DNA from: Porphyrobacter sp. TH134
Lineage (GTDB): Bacteria > Pseudomonadota > Alphaproteobacteria > Sphingomonadales > Sphingomonadaceae
Length of the DNA: 64,000 nucleotides
Assembly: GCF_002855495.1 (NCBI RefSeq)
Contig: NZ_PKRO01000004.1
Span: forward strand, 88,904 to 152,903
Reading direction: 5' to 3'
Positions within the stretch are counted from its first letter, which is position 1, and every line of letters begins with the position of its first letter. Shown piece after piece: positions 55,145 through 63,990 of the stretch. The notes under the pieces are model-generated. The model was given only the letters and a program-made list of their open reading frames with translations, searched no databases and was not told where the DNA came from. A program made the position numbers and the translations under genes.

Positions 55145-56371
55145 TCAGTCGGTTTTGACAGACTGCAACCGCCGCCAGCGCCGTTCCGCGTGGAGCGACA
55201 GCCCCAGCACGCACAGCGACAGGCCGAACATCAGCGCACAGGTTCCGCCCCATCCCGACCAATCGTAAACAGCCGTGCCCGCCGCGCTGCCAATCGCGCC
55301 GCCGATGAACATCGCAACGATATAGGACGTGGTCAGCCGCGTGCGGATTTCAGGGGCGAGCGTGAACAGCGTCATGCGCCCGGTCACATCAATCGTCGGG
55401 CCGACCATGTTGACGATCAACAGCGGCACCAGCAGGCCCCCGATGCTGAAGCCAAGGGGATAGAACAGCGCAATGCCCGCCAACTGCACCGCCGCTACTG
55501 TTAATCGCGCCTTGCGCGCACCCACACGGTCGGCCCAGCGGCCCAGCCTTGGCGTGGTGAACACGCTGATCGCCGCAACGCCTGCCAGATAGCCGACATC
55601 ATCCGTTCCATAGCCCATCGCCGGGCTGGTCAGGTGCAACGCCAGTGCCAGCCAGCTTGCCGTGAAGATCGCAAAGTTCAGGCCCTGAATGGCCGCTGAC
55701 AGCCGCATGTCCGGGTGCTTGGCCGCAAGGCTGAAGACTGACGCGATCAGCGCAGAATAACGCGCCTGCGCCTGTTTGGGTGCGGCGCGCTCGCTGCGCA
55801 TGGCAATCGGCAGGAACGCCGTCACCGCCGCCATCAGTGCGAAGGCCCCGACATAAACGGCGTGCCAGTCGGCATATTCGGCGATGATCCCTGCGCCCAT
55901 CCGCGCCACCAGAATCCCGAAGATCACCGCTGCCGTGAGCTTCGCTGTGACCTGACCCAGACGTTCCGGCGCGACCCGTTTGGACGCGAAGGCCGGGATC
56001 AGATAGGGCGCGATCGTGCAGAACCCCAACAGAGTGGAGGCGGCGGCGAACAGCACGAAGTCCTGCGCCAGCACCATCCCGCCCAGACACAGCGTCTGGC
56101 CTGCAACAAAGATCAGGCACAGACGGCGGTTGGCGTAAAAATCGCCGAGCGGCAGCAGCAGCAAAATGCCCAGCGCCAGCGCCAATTGGTTGAGCGCCGG
56201 CACCAGCCCGATCTCAGCCTCGCCAACCCCGAAGGCGCGCGCCACATCGCCGATGATCGGGTGGATGTAATAGGCATTGGCCGTCACCACCGCGATGGTG
56301 AGCGCCAGCGCTGCTTCCTGCGTGCGAGTGAGTAGGGCAGGGGAAGGGGCATCGGGGGCAGGGTGGCTCAT
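55145..56371 (-). CDS. MFS transporter
   Basis: A 408-residue protein with about twelve hydrophobic helices and an MFS loop (LGDFYANRRLC). The second half contains LGRWADRVGARKARL, a duplicate of that loop. It resembles sugar or multidrug efflux MFS members (DHA1-like, YbcL/YfiS type), but the substrate cannot be inferred. I start at ATG 56371 because the upstream frame is low-complexity and overlaps the neighbouring promoter region. Confidence 0.9.
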   Translation of the reverse strand: MSHPAPDAPSPALLTRTQEAALALTIAVVTANAYYIHPIIGDVARAFGVGEAEIGLVPALNQLALALGILLLLPLGDFYANRRLCLIFVAGQTLCLGGMVLAQDFVLFAAASTLLGFCTIAPYLIPAFASKRVAPERLGQVTAKLTAAVIFGILVARMGAGIIAEYADWHAVYVGAFALMAAVTAFLPIAMRSERAAPKQAQARYSALIASVFSLAAKHPDMRLSAAIQGLNFAIFTASWLALALHLTSPAMGYGTDDVGYLAGVAAISVFTTPRLGRWADRVGARKARLTVAAVQLAGIALFYPLGFSIGGLLVPLLIVNMVGPTIDVTGRMTLFTLAPEIRTRLTTSYIVAMFIGGAIGSAAGTAVYDWSGWGGTCALMFGLSLCVLGLSLHAERRWRRLQSVKTD

Positions 56372-56505
56372 CGGCGAGGCGAGTAGCAGATCGAAACGGG
56401 ATTGCCATGCCCTGCATCTTGTCCGAAGGCTCTCATATTGGTGAGTTGGATTGGGCGCCCGCAAGCCGCCAACCCGCCATCACAGACAGGAGAGGATGCG
56501 TGCCA

Positions 56506-57669
56506 ATGTCCGATCACGAAACCGATGAACTCGCGGACATCCGCCGTGCGGTGCGATCCTTGTGCGATGGGTTTCCGGGGGAATACTGGCGCGCCAAGGA
56601 CGCGGCGCGGGCCTATCCGTCGGAATTTGTCGATGCGCTGACGAAGGCCGGGTTTCTGGCCGCGCTGATCCCGGCGGAACACGGCGGCAGTGGTCTCAGC
56701 CTTGAGGCGGCTTGCGTGATCATGGAGGAAATTCAGGCCAGCGGTTGCAACGGCTCTTCCGCCCATGCGCAAATGTACATCATGAATACGCTGCTGCGCT
56801 ATGGCTCGCCGGAGCAGAAGGCGCAGTACCTTCCCCGCATCGCCAGCGGGGAGTTGCGGCTTCAAGCGTTTGGCGTGTCGGAACCTACCAGCGGGACAGA
56901 TACCCTCAGCCTCAAGACCCGCGCGGTCCGGGACGGCGATGACTACATCATCACCGGCCAGAAGATCTGGACCAGCCGGGCCGAACATTCCGATCTGATG
57001 CTTTTGCTCGCCCGCACGACCCCGCGCGAGGAGGTGGCCAGCAAGACCGAGGGGCTGTCGATCTTCCTGGTGGATATGCAGGCTGCGCTCGCGCGCGGGA
57101 TGACGGTCAAGCCGATCCGCACGATGATGAACCACTCGTCCTGCGAGGTTTTCTTCGATGACTTGCGCATCCCCGCATCCGCGCTGGTGGGCGAGGAAGG
57201 CAAGGGCTTCCGCTACATCCTGTCGGGCATGAACGCCGAACGCATCCTGATTGCGGCCGAGTGCATCGGCGATGCGAAATGGTTCATCGAGAAAGCGACC
57301 GCCTATGCCAAGGACCGCAGCGTATTTGCGCGGCCGATCGGCCAGAACCAGGGTGTGCAGTTTCCGATCGCGCGCGCCTATGCCCACATGCGCGCTGCCG
57401 AATTGATGGTGCTGCACGCCGCGCGCGTTTACGACGAGGGCGGCAATCCCGGCGAGGAAGCGAACATGGCCAAACTCCTCGCGTCAGAGGCCAGCTGGGC
57501 CGCTGCTGACATGTGCGTGCAGACCTTCGGCGGGTTCGGCTTTGCCGAGGAATATGATGTCGAACGCAAATTCCGCGAGGCGCGGCTTTACACCGTGGCT
57601 CCGATCTCGACCAATCTGATCCTGTCCTATCTCGCCGAACATGTGCTGGGCCTCCCGCGGTCTTACTGA
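56506..57669 (+). CDS. Acyl-CoA dehydrogenase
   Basis: FAD-dependent dehydrogenase of 387 residues that desaturates an acyl-CoA. Visible family parts are IPAEHGGSGLSLEAA, FGVSEPTSGTD, GQKIWTSRAEHSD, the FAD-binding ARPIGQNQGVQFP and the C-terminal QTFGGFGFAEEYDVER segment, where the base glutamate or its equivalent lies. I start at ATG 56506 with AGGAGAGG upstream. Substrate length is unknown. Divergent from the MFS gene. Confidence 0.93.
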   Translation: MSDHETDELADIRRAVRSLCDGFPGEYWRAKDAARAYPSEFVDALTKAGFLAALIPAEHGGSGLSLEAACVIMEEIQASGCNGSSAHAQMYIMNTLLRYGSPEQKAQYLPRIASGELRLQAFGVSEPTSGTDTLSLKTRAVRDGDDYIITGQKIWTSRAEHSDLMLLLARTTPREEVASKTEGLSIFLVDMQAALARGMTVKPIRTMMNHSSCEVFFDDLRIPASALVGEEGKGFRYILSGMNAERILIAAECIGDAKWFIEKATAYAKDRSVFARPIGQNQGVQFPIARAYAHMRAAELMVLHAARVYDEGGNPGEEANMAKLLASEASWAAADMCVQTFGGFGFAEEYDVERKFREARLYTVAPISTNLILSYLAEHVLGLPRSY

Positions 57670-57794
57670 AACGTCGCAGTCTTCCCGAATTGTCGGCAAT
57701 CCGCAGGGATTTGCGCGCATTGCGGCGTATTGTTCTTGCAGGCAGCCGCCAAGTGTGATTCTGTAGGCACGACGAGAAAGGGATCTTTCGCCAC

Positions 57795-58094
57795 ATGCGC
57801 AAACCGGTATCGGACAGCAAGCTCAAGCGAGTGGTAGCCCTTGGCGCGCTGCTGCTGATGATGGGTTTCGCCGTGGCTGGCCCCACCGGCCTGCTGGCAT
57901 GGAGCGAAAATGCCGCCGCGTTGGAAACGCGCAAGGCTGAAATCGCCAAGCTCACCGCCCAGCGGGACGCGCTGCGCAACCGGGTGGTTCTGCTTGATCC
58001 CGAAGCGGCCGATCCCGACCTTGCCAGCGAACTGGTGCGCGAACAGCTCGGCGTGATGCGCGAAGATGAGGTCGTCATTACGCTGGAGGATTGA
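57795..58094 (+). CDS. ftsB: Septum formation initiator FtsB (DivIC family)
   Basis: A 99-residue cell-division protein with one N-terminal membrane helix (VVALGALLLMMGFAVAG) and a periplasmic coiled coil (ALETRKAEIAKLTAQRDALRNRV), plus a short C-terminal conserved part (VREQLGVMREDEVVITL). FtsB acts with FtsL and FtsQ at the divisome. Its position upstream of pdhA is usual in alphaproteobacteria. Confidence 0.92.
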   Translation: MRKPVSDSKLKRVVALGALLLMMGFAVAGPTGLLAWSENAAALETRKAEIAKLTAQRDALRNRVVLLDPEAADPDLASELVREQLGVMREDEVVITLED

Positions 58095-58160
58095 TTCGGA
58101 GCAAACGCTCAGGATCGCCTGATTTCGTATGCGTGTTGCATTTTCCGCTACGGCTTGGCG

Positions 58161-58190
58161 TTGCGCCGCGCCCATGTCCCTGACTATAGG
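58161..58190 (+). promoter_or_regulatory. Candidate promoter of pdhA
   Basis: TTGCGC, an 18-base spacer and TATAGG lie about 55 bases upstream of the pdhA start. This is a reasonable but unproven sigma-70-type pair. Confidence 0.35.
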
Positions 58191-58243
58191 ACAGTAGTGC
58201 GCTTCTCCTCCCCATGAGTGCGCCACAGAGAGGGATACTTGTC

Positions 58244-59311
58244 TTGGCCAAACAGCCTGCCAAACCGTCCGCGACCGCAGCGGACGATACCGATTTCATG
58301 CTCCGTTCCTTGCAGGAGGCCTTCGAAGCGAAGAAGCGCTATGCAGCTTCGCCCGAGGAGATGCTGGAGTTCTACCGTCAGATGCTGCTGATCCGGCGGT
58401 TCGAGGAAAAAGCGGGCCAGCTTTACGGCCTTGGTCTGATTGGCGGGTTCTGCCACCTTTATATCGGCCAGGAAGCGGTCGCCATCGGTCTGCAATCCGC
58501 GCTCGATAACGAGCGTGACAGCGTCATTACCGGGTATCGCGACCACGGCCACATGCTGGCCTACGGGATTGATCCCAAGGTGATCATGGCGGAATTGACG
58601 GGCCGCGAGGCCGGGATTTCCAAGGGCAAGGGCGGGTCGATGCATATGTTCTCGACCGAGCACAAGTTTTACGGCGGCCACGGCATCGTCGGCGCGCAGG
58701 TGGCGCTGGGCGGTGGCCTGGCGCTCGCGCACCAGTACAACGAGGACGGGGGCCTGTGCCTTGCCTATTTCGGTGACGGTGCGGCCAACCAGGGCCAGGT
58801 TTACGAGACGTTCAATATGGCGGCGCTTTGGAAGCTGCCCATCGTCTTCGTGGTTGAGGACAACCAATATGCGATGGGCACCGCCAGTTCGCGTTCGTCG
58901 GCAGAAACGCGCTTTCACCGGCGCGGGACCGCGTTTCGGATCCCGGGTATGGAAGTGAACGGGATGGACGTGCTCGAAGTGCGCGCCGCCGCCGAAGTCG
59001 CCTTTGCTCATGTGCGCGCAGGCAACGGCCCGGTGCTGATGGAGTGCAACACGTATCGCTACCGCGGGCATTCGATGTCTGACCCGGCCAAGTACCGCAC
59101 GCGGGAAGAAGTGCAGGAACAGCGCGACCATCACGACCCGATCGAAGGGCTGAAGAAGACCCTGATCGAGGCCGGGAAGACCGAGGAAGATTTGAAAGCG
59201 ATCGACAAGACGATCCGCGCCGAAGTGGCGGCTGCGGCTGACTTTGCCGAAACCTCGCCCGAACCGGGCGCGGGTGAACTCTACACCGATGTTCTCGTGG
59301 AGGAGTATTGA
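58244..59311 (+). CDS. pdhA: Pyruvate dehydrogenase E1 component, alpha subunit
   Basis: Decarboxylates pyruvate with thiamine pyrophosphate. The 355-residue product (from the TTG) has GRGITKGYRDHGH-like region, GKGGSMHMFS and the TPP motif GDGAANQGQ. I prefer TTG 58244, which has AGAGAGGG upstream; ATG 58214 would add ten residues without a ribosome site. It pairs with pdhB three bases downstream. The E2 gene is not in the window. Confidence 0.93.
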   Translation: MAKQPAKPSATAADDTDFMLRSLQEAFEAKKRYAASPEEMLEFYRQMLLIRRFEEKAGQLYGLGLIGGFCHLYIGQEAVAIGLQSALDNERDSVITGYRDHGHMLAYGIDPKVIMAELTGREAGISKGKGGSMHMFSTEHKFYGGHGIVGAQVALGGGLALAHQYNEDGGLCLAYFGDGAANQGQVYETFNMAALWKLPIVFVVEDNQYAMGTASSRSSAETRFHRRGTAFRIPGMEVNGMDVLEVRAAAEVAFAHVRAGNGPVLMECNTYRYRGHSMSDPAKYRTREEVQEQRDHHDPIEGLKKTLIEAGKTEEDLKAIDKTIRAEVAAAADFAETSPEPGAGELYTDVLVEEY

Positions 59312-59314
59312 GCC

Positions 59315-60682
59315 ATGGGAATCGAACTGAAGATGCCCGCCCTGTCGCCGACGATGGAGCAGGGCACGCTTGCCAAGTGGCTCAAGGCTGAAGGCGACCG
59401 GATCGAACCGGGCGATATCATCGCCGAAATCGAGACCGACAAGGCGACGATGGAATTCGAAGCCATTGATGAAGGCGTGCTGGAAAAGATCCTGATCCCC
59501 GCCGGGACCGAGGATGTTGCCGTGGGCGCAGTGATTGCGCTGATCACCGGGGATGGGGAGGAGGCCCAGCCTGCTGCCGCGCCCGCTGCTGCTGCTGAAC
59601 CGGCTTCCCAGCCCGTCGCTGCCCCGGCCAAGCCGCCAAAGGCCGAAAAGCCCGCTGCTGCCGCGCCTGCCGCCGATCCTGCGATTCCCGCCGGAACGGC
59701 GCTCGTCAGCACTACGGTGCGCGAAGCGCTGCGCGACGCGATGGCCGAGGAAATGCGCGCCGACCCGCGCGTTTTTGTGATGGGTGAGGAAGTCGCCGAA
59801 TATCAGGGCGCCTACAAGGTCACGCAGGGCTTGCTGGCGGAATTCGGCCCCAAGCGCGTGATCGACACGCCGATCACCGAATACGGCTTCGCCGGTATCG
59901 GCACGGGCGCGGCGATGGGCGGCCTGCGCCCGATTGTGGAGTTCATGACCTTCAATTTCGCGATGCAGGCAATCGACCACATTATCAACTCGGCCGCCAA
60001 GACCAACTACATGTCAGGCGGCCAGATGCGCTGTCCGATCGTGTTCCGCGGACCCAATGGCGCGGCGTCACGCGTGGGCGCGCAGCACTCGCAGAACTAC
60101 GGGCCGTGGTATGCCAGCGTGCCGGGCCTGATCGTCATCGCGCCCTATGATGCAGCCGATGCCAAGGGGCTGATGAAGGCGGCGATCCGCTGCGAGGATC
60201 CGGTCGTCTTCCTCGAAAACGAGCTGGTCTATGGCCGTAGCTTCGACGTGCCCGACATGGACGACTACGTCCTGCCCATCGGCAAGGCGCGCATTGTCCG
60301 CGAGGGCGCCGATGTCACCATCGTCAGCTACTCGATCGGCGTCGGCCTTGCGCTTGAGGCCGCGAACATGCTGGCGGATGAGGGGATCGATGCCGAGGTG
60401 ATCGACCTTCGCACGCTGCGCCCGCTCGATAAGGAGACGGTGCTGAAAAGCCTCGCCAAGACCAATCGTCTGATCGTGGCGGAAGAAGGCTGGCCGACCT
60501 GCTCGGTCGCCTCGGAGATCATTGCGATCTGCATGGAGGAAGGCTTCGACGATCTCGACGCGCCGGTGCTCAGGGTCTGCAACGAGGATGTGCCGCTGCC
60601 TTATGCGGCCAACCTTGAAAAGCTCGCACTGATCGATGCCGCGCGCATTGCCGAGGGCGCGCGCAAGGTATGCAACAAGTAA
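59315..60682 (+). CDS. pdhB: Pyruvate dehydrogenase E1 component, beta subunit with N-terminal lipoyl domain
   Basis: Beta half of the E1 enzyme, 455 residues. Residues 1-78 are a lipoyl domain with the lipoyl-lysine Lys43 (ETDKATMEF); a 45-residue Ala/Pro linker follows, then the transketolase-like fold ([37 protein letters not shown]-like region). An extra lipoyl domain on E1 beta is known in some alphaproteobacteria. It would put a lipoyl arm directly on the E1 subunit in addition to E2. Confidence 0.96.
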   Translation: MGIELKMPALSPTMEQGTLAKWLKAEGDRIEPGDIIAEIETDKATMEFEAIDEGVLEKILIPAGTEDVAVGAVIALITGDGEEAQPAAAPAAAAEPASQPVAAPAKPPKAEKPAAAAPAADPAIPAGTALVSTTVREALRDAMAEEMRADPRVFVMGEEVAEYQGAYKVTQGLLAEFGPKRVIDTPITEYGFAGIGTGAAMGGLRPIVEFMTFNFAMQAIDHIINSAAKTNYMSGGQMRCPIVFRGPNGAASRVGAQHSQNYGPWYASVPGLIVIAPYDAADAKGLMKAAIRCEDPVVFLENELVYGRSFDVPDMDDYVLPIGKARIVREGADVTIVSYSIGVGLALEAANMLADEGIDAEVIDLRTLRPLDKETVLKSLAKTNRLIVAEEGWPTCSVASEIIAICMEEGFDDLDAPVLRVCNEDVPLPYAANLEKLALIDAARIAEGARKVCNK

Positions 60683-60693
60683 CCAGCCAAATG

Positions 60694-60720
60694 CCGCCCG
60701 GCCCTAGGTGGGCCGGGCGG
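60694..60720. terminator. Bidirectional hairpin between pdhB and the Tad genes
   Basis: CCGCCCGGCCC pairs perfectly with GGGCCGGGCGG over 11 bases around a TAGGT loop, between two converging operons. No T run follows, so strength is uncertain, but position and symmetry suit a shared terminator. Confidence 0.6.
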
Positions 60721-60723
60721 TGA

Positions 60724-61440
60724 TCAGGTTGGGCGGTTAGCCGAGTAGGTGCTGCAACTCGCCACCGGCGCGGCCGGGTTGCCGGGAAACAGGCCGTTCG
60801 CGCTCGGTCCGCCAGACAGATTGCGGTTGTCGCGCACATTGAAGACCGCGGTGTAAACAATCTGTTGTTCGTCAAAGAGGTTCATCGGCGTGAGGGAATC
60901 GAAGTCGTAAGCAACCTCGACAAACATCACGGCAGTACCTTGAGCTGCGGTGATTTCCTGTCCGGCCCTGCCCATGCCGGCAAATCCGGTGCCGGTGGCG
61001 CCGTTACCCTGAACGCCGTAGGACGAAGGGTGATTCTTGGCCCCGCGGCACCGCTGCCACGCGATCCACTGGCCACCTTGCGCATTACGCTGAAGGCTTG
61101 AAAGGATGATCCGGCCGCGGGTAAAGATGCCGATGTTTTCGCCGACCTTTTCGGCCCCGACGAAAGTTTCGTTAATGTCGGCTTCGGTCACCTCATAAAC
61201 CGACAGTTGGTTGGAAGTGCCGACGCGCGAAGCGTTGTCTGCCGTTTGCGTCGCAATCTGGCTGACCAGCATATGCGTAATCACCAGCGATGCGGTGTCG
61301 GTGCCAAACATTCCCATGCCCAGTACCAGAGGCGCAGCAAAGGCAAATTCGACCATCGCCAGACCGGATGTGCAGCCGCAAAGCCGCCGCACCAGCCGAC
61401 GCTGGCGGGAGAGCGGCAGATGTTCGGAAAAACGCATCAT
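60724..61440 (-). CDS. TadE-like pilus assembly protein
   Basis: The 238-residue product starts with a basic segment then the prepilin-like hydrophobic helix with the TadE mark (SGLAMVEFAFAAPLVLGMG), followed by a soluble domain. Its C-terminus has two cysteines that could bridge. TadE-type pseudopilins act with TadF/TadG in Flp pilus assembly. I start at ATG 61440, with GAGG nine bases upstream; it overlaps the upstream stop. It is the last of a three-gene leftward operon. Confidence 0.85.
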   Translation of the reverse strand: MMRFSEHLPLSRQRRLVRRLCGCTSGLAMVEFAFAAPLVLGMGMFGTDTASLVITHMLVSQIATQTADNASRVGTSNQLSVYEVTEADINETFVGAEKVGENIGIFTRGRIILSSLQRNAQGGQWIAWQRCRGAKNHPSSYGVQGNGATGTGFAGMGRAGQEITAAQGTAVMFVEVAYDFDSLTPMNLFDEQQIVYTAVFNVRDNRNLSGGPSANGLFPGNPAAPVASCSTYSANRPT

Positions 61441-62057
61441 TAGCATGTCCTCACAGACGTACCTCGACCAGTCTGAACATCGAACGGCTGAGTTCGCAGC
61501 ACGGTCGATCCTCTCAGCGTCACATTGCTCGGCAGACCGATCAAGCCAGCCATCGGAAACAGGCGCGGGTAGGTGACGGTTGCAGTGTAGAGAATCACGT
61601 CGCGCGCCCCTCCGATCCCGGCCTTGCCGCCCTTTGCATCCCACCCGTTATTATTGTTCGCGTCGATATAGGTGTCGCCGGCATCGCAGTTGCCGTTGTT
61701 ATTGGTATCTCTGGTGAGTTGTTCGGCTTTGTTGACGTCAGAAAAATCATAGAATGATTGCGGCGTCATAGTGATTGTCGCATTGTTTGGCATGACCGCG
61801 CGAACTTGCGATGACAGGAAGTCGTCGATTGTGGCCGTGTTGGCCCTTCTGCTCTGTATTGTCAGATCGCGACCGGCCTTTTGAAGCGCGCCCTGCAGAA
61901 CGGAAGACGTGTATTGCGAATGGGCCATGTCAAACAGGCCTATGATCATCACGACCAGAACGGGCCCGACAATGGCGAATTCCACCAGCGTCACGCCGCT
62001 GCTATCACCACACAGGCGCCGCAGCAGCTTAAAGCGGAACGGATTGCGTACCATCAT
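61440..62057 (-). CDS. TadE/TadF-like pilus assembly protein with Asx-rich loop
   Basis: A 205-residue protein with the TadE motif (SGVTLVEFAIVGPVLVVMIIG) in its first 40 residues. Around residues 117-147 it holds two EF-hand-like D-x-N-x-N-G stretches (DTNNNGNCDAGD and DANNNNGWD) that look like calcium-binding loops, then ARDVILYTATVTYPRLFPM. It overlaps TadG by an ATGA junction and the next gene by one base. Confidence 0.86.
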   Translation of the reverse strand: MMVRNPFRFKLLRRLCGDSSGVTLVEFAIVGPVLVVMIIGLFDMAHSQYTSSVLQGALQKAGRDLTIQSRRANTATIDDFLSSQVRAVMPNNATITMTPQSFYDFSDVNKAEQLTRDTNNNGNCDAGDTYIDANNNNGWDAKGGKAGIGGARDVILYTATVTYPRLFPMAGLIGLPSNVTLRGSTVLRTQPFDVQTGRGTSVRTC

Positions 62058-63736
62058 GATGTGAGCCTCAGTGCGGCGATCTGTGACGCTATTCGCTGGA
62101 AAGCATTGTTCAGATCGGCATTGTTGTCCGCTTCAAAAGCCCGGTCTGGCGAGGCGCAGTTTCTGAGGCTTGTGGTTAGATCGGTGCCGAAAGCCACTAC
62201 CCAAACAGTGATGTTTTCAGCCTTCGCTGCCGCGCACGCAGCTTGGAACCGCGCTTCGTGACGGGCATTCATCTGATCTTGGCCGCCGTTGGTTGTGATC
62301 CGGCGATCCCACGGTTCAATTCCGTAAGGGGTGTAAGAAAACCGGTTCGGGGCGAGAAGACCGTCCGTCATAAAAACGATGTGCCGCGAGATGGCCTGTC
62401 CGTTTGGCGCTGTCTGGTTTTCAGAGGCGAAGATCCCGCGCGGCGAAAGATAGCGCGCGCCCCAGATCATGCCAATGTCATGATACGTTCCACCCAATGC
62501 AACAAGACCGTTCACGTACGTTTGAACTTCGGCTTTGGTCATGACCTGCAATTTGCGCGCCCGCGGTACGCAAACGTCCCACCCCGTCCGGTCGGCGCGC
62601 CAGGTTGGTTCGTCCGCTGCCTTGGTAACGTTGTTCCGCGTAATATCGCCGTCCGAATTAAACCGCATCCACACCGCGCGGTTCAGCATCGGCTTCCATC
62701 TTTGGGCTTCAGTGGTTGGAATCAGATTGATGTTGAGGTCGTTCGCGTCTGTGGGCACGGGATTGAACGAACTGGCGTTTGTAGTGGACGCTTCCTCGAT
62801 GCAGCCTCTCCAGGTGATCGTTTCCCACGTGCCGTTCGTCCCTGTCGGCATTTGAATCTGCTTGTTGGCATTGGTGTAGAGCGTTGACAGGTTGACCGAT
62901 CCCCAGCCGGGTAGTCCCGTAGCGGGCGTGTAACTGCAGTTGTTGGCAACCCCCGTGGTGACCAAGCAATAACGATATTGCGAGAAGCCTGCGTTAGAGT
63001 TGAAGATGGGTACACGCGACTGGTAAGAATGGCTTGATGCCAAATAGCTGACCGGAAGGTCGAACCCGACATTGACCGCGTTTGAGTAAGGCATAAACCC
63101 ATAACGCACGCGCGAGGCGGTAGACGCGGTCAGCGCAATTGAATCGTAAAAACTGACCACGGCAGCGCGCAGGCCTACGATCAGCGAATTTGAAGCCTCG
63201 CTATTGTTGTTATTGCCGCCGCCAGGACAGTTATCCACCCGATCTTCCGGACAGTTCATCGAGCCGGTCACATCAAGTACAAACATGATGTCGGTATTCG
63301 AAATGTTCTGGTCTGCGCTGCATGTTACGCTGAGATTGAACTGGTTGTAGCCAAACGCTGCCATGATGGTTGTTGGCAGCACACCGGTGGCCGTGCCAGT
63401 CACAACGCCGCTATTGTTGGCGGTGTAGTTGCGGGTGCGGTTTGTTACCCCGAAGGTGCCATCACTGAAGTTCTGATCGAAGAAGTTGAACCCGACCTGC
63501 TGGTTGGCCGTGGTCAGAACGATGCCTGTCATCGCCTTGCGCGCGGCCAGCGCGCCGGCATCGCAGGCGGACTGCATGCGCGCGGCGGCCATGTAATACC
63601 GGCTGGCATCCACCCCGCCGCCGACCATCGCCATCAGCGGAACCAGCGCTGCTGCCGAGATCGCAAGCGTGTTGGCCGTCTTGTCGCGCAGCAGCCTTCG
63701 CATGAACGGCATGTTGGCCTGCTTTTCTTGCCCCAT
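62054..63736 (-). CDS. TadG-like pilus assembly protein with von Willebrand factor A domain
   Basis: A 560-residue protein with an N-terminal membrane helix (TLAISAAALVPLMAMVGGGVD) typical of TadG, then a vWA domain whose metal site reads DVTGSMN, followed by a long insert rich in Asn, Thr and Cys and the C-terminal vWA strands (HIVFMTDGLLAP, NITVWVVAFGT). It is likely exported or surface-anchored. I start at ATG 63736 with a strong purine run (AGGGGAAGGG) ten bases upstream; a later ATG is possible. A CtrA-like box lies upstream. Confidence 0.88.
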   Translation of the reverse strand: MGQEKQANMPFMRRLLRDKTANTLAISAAALVPLMAMVGGGVDASRYYMAAARMQSACDAGALAARKAMTGIVLTTANQQVGFNFFDQNFSDGTFGVTNRTRNYTANNSGVVTGTATGVLPTTIMAAFGYNQFNLSVTCSADQNISNTDIMFVLDVTGSMNCPEDRVDNCPGGGNNNNSEASNSLIVGLRAAVVSFYDSIALTASTASRVRYGFMPYSNAVNVGFDLPVSYLASSHSYQSRVPIFNSNAGFSQYRYCLVTTGVANNCSYTPATGLPGWGSVNLSTLYTNANKQIQMPTGTNGTWETITWRGCIEEASTTNASSFNPVPTDANDLNINLIPTTEAQRWKPMLNRAVWMRFNSDGDITRNNVTKAADEPTWRADRTGWDVCVPRARKLQVMTKAEVQTYVNGLVALGGTYHDIGMIWGARYLSPRGIFASENQTAPNGQAISRHIVFMTDGLLAPNRFSYTPYGIEPWDRRITTNGGQDQMNARHEARFQAACAAAKAENITVWVVAFGTDLTTSLRNCASPDRAFEADNNADLNNAFQRIASQIAALRLTS

Positions 63737-63842
63737 CGGATCGTAACCCTTCCCCTGATGCCTTCGCAAACCTATTGCGGGCAATACAGATGCACCGTCC
63801 GCCACTAACCTGTTCTGGTAAGCGGAACGCAAAAGATCATGG

Positions 63843-63857
63843 TTAAGAATGTCTTAA
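63843..63857. promoter_or_regulatory. CtrA-type binding site
   Basis: TTAAGAATGTCTTAA fits exactly the full CtrA consensus TTAA-N7-TTAA known from Caulobacter and other alphaproteobacteria. It lies about 107 bases upstream of the tadG-like start codon. CtrA controls pilus and flagellar genes in this group, so direct control of this operon is a sound inference. Confidence 0.65.
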
Positions 63858-63885
63858 GCACAGCCGCAGGGCCTTGTTGTCAATG

Positions 63886-63928
63886 GACACCCAGTGTTAC
63901 GAGCTAAGGCGACACCCAGTGTTACGAG
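63886..63928. repeat. Two 18-base direct repeats
   Basis: GACACCCAGTGTTACGAG occurs twice (63886-63903 and 63911-63928) with a 7-base spacer. Each unit has internal partial symmetry (ACAC, TGTT). Such repeated ends occur at some transposon termini and at regulator binding sites; I cannot assign either. Confidence 0.85.
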
Positions 63929-63952
63929 GTGTCTCGTTGTGACCGTGCGATG

Positions 63953-63990
63953 ATTTCAGGGGCGGGGAGCATGCTCCCCGCCCCTGAAAT
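63953..63990. terminator. Perfect 38-base palindrome at the window end
   Basis: The sequence from 63953 to 63990 is an exact inverted repeat (arms ATTTCAGGGGCGGGGAGCA and its complement, no spacer), followed by TT. As RNA it folds into a very stable hairpin and is probably a transcription terminator for a gene beyond the window; an end of a mobile element is possible given the direct repeats beside it. Confidence 0.6.

Noticed and set aside
63886..63928. A CRISPR array start
   Set aside because: Only two units with a 7-base spacer, far shorter than CRISPR spacers, and no cas gene nearby.
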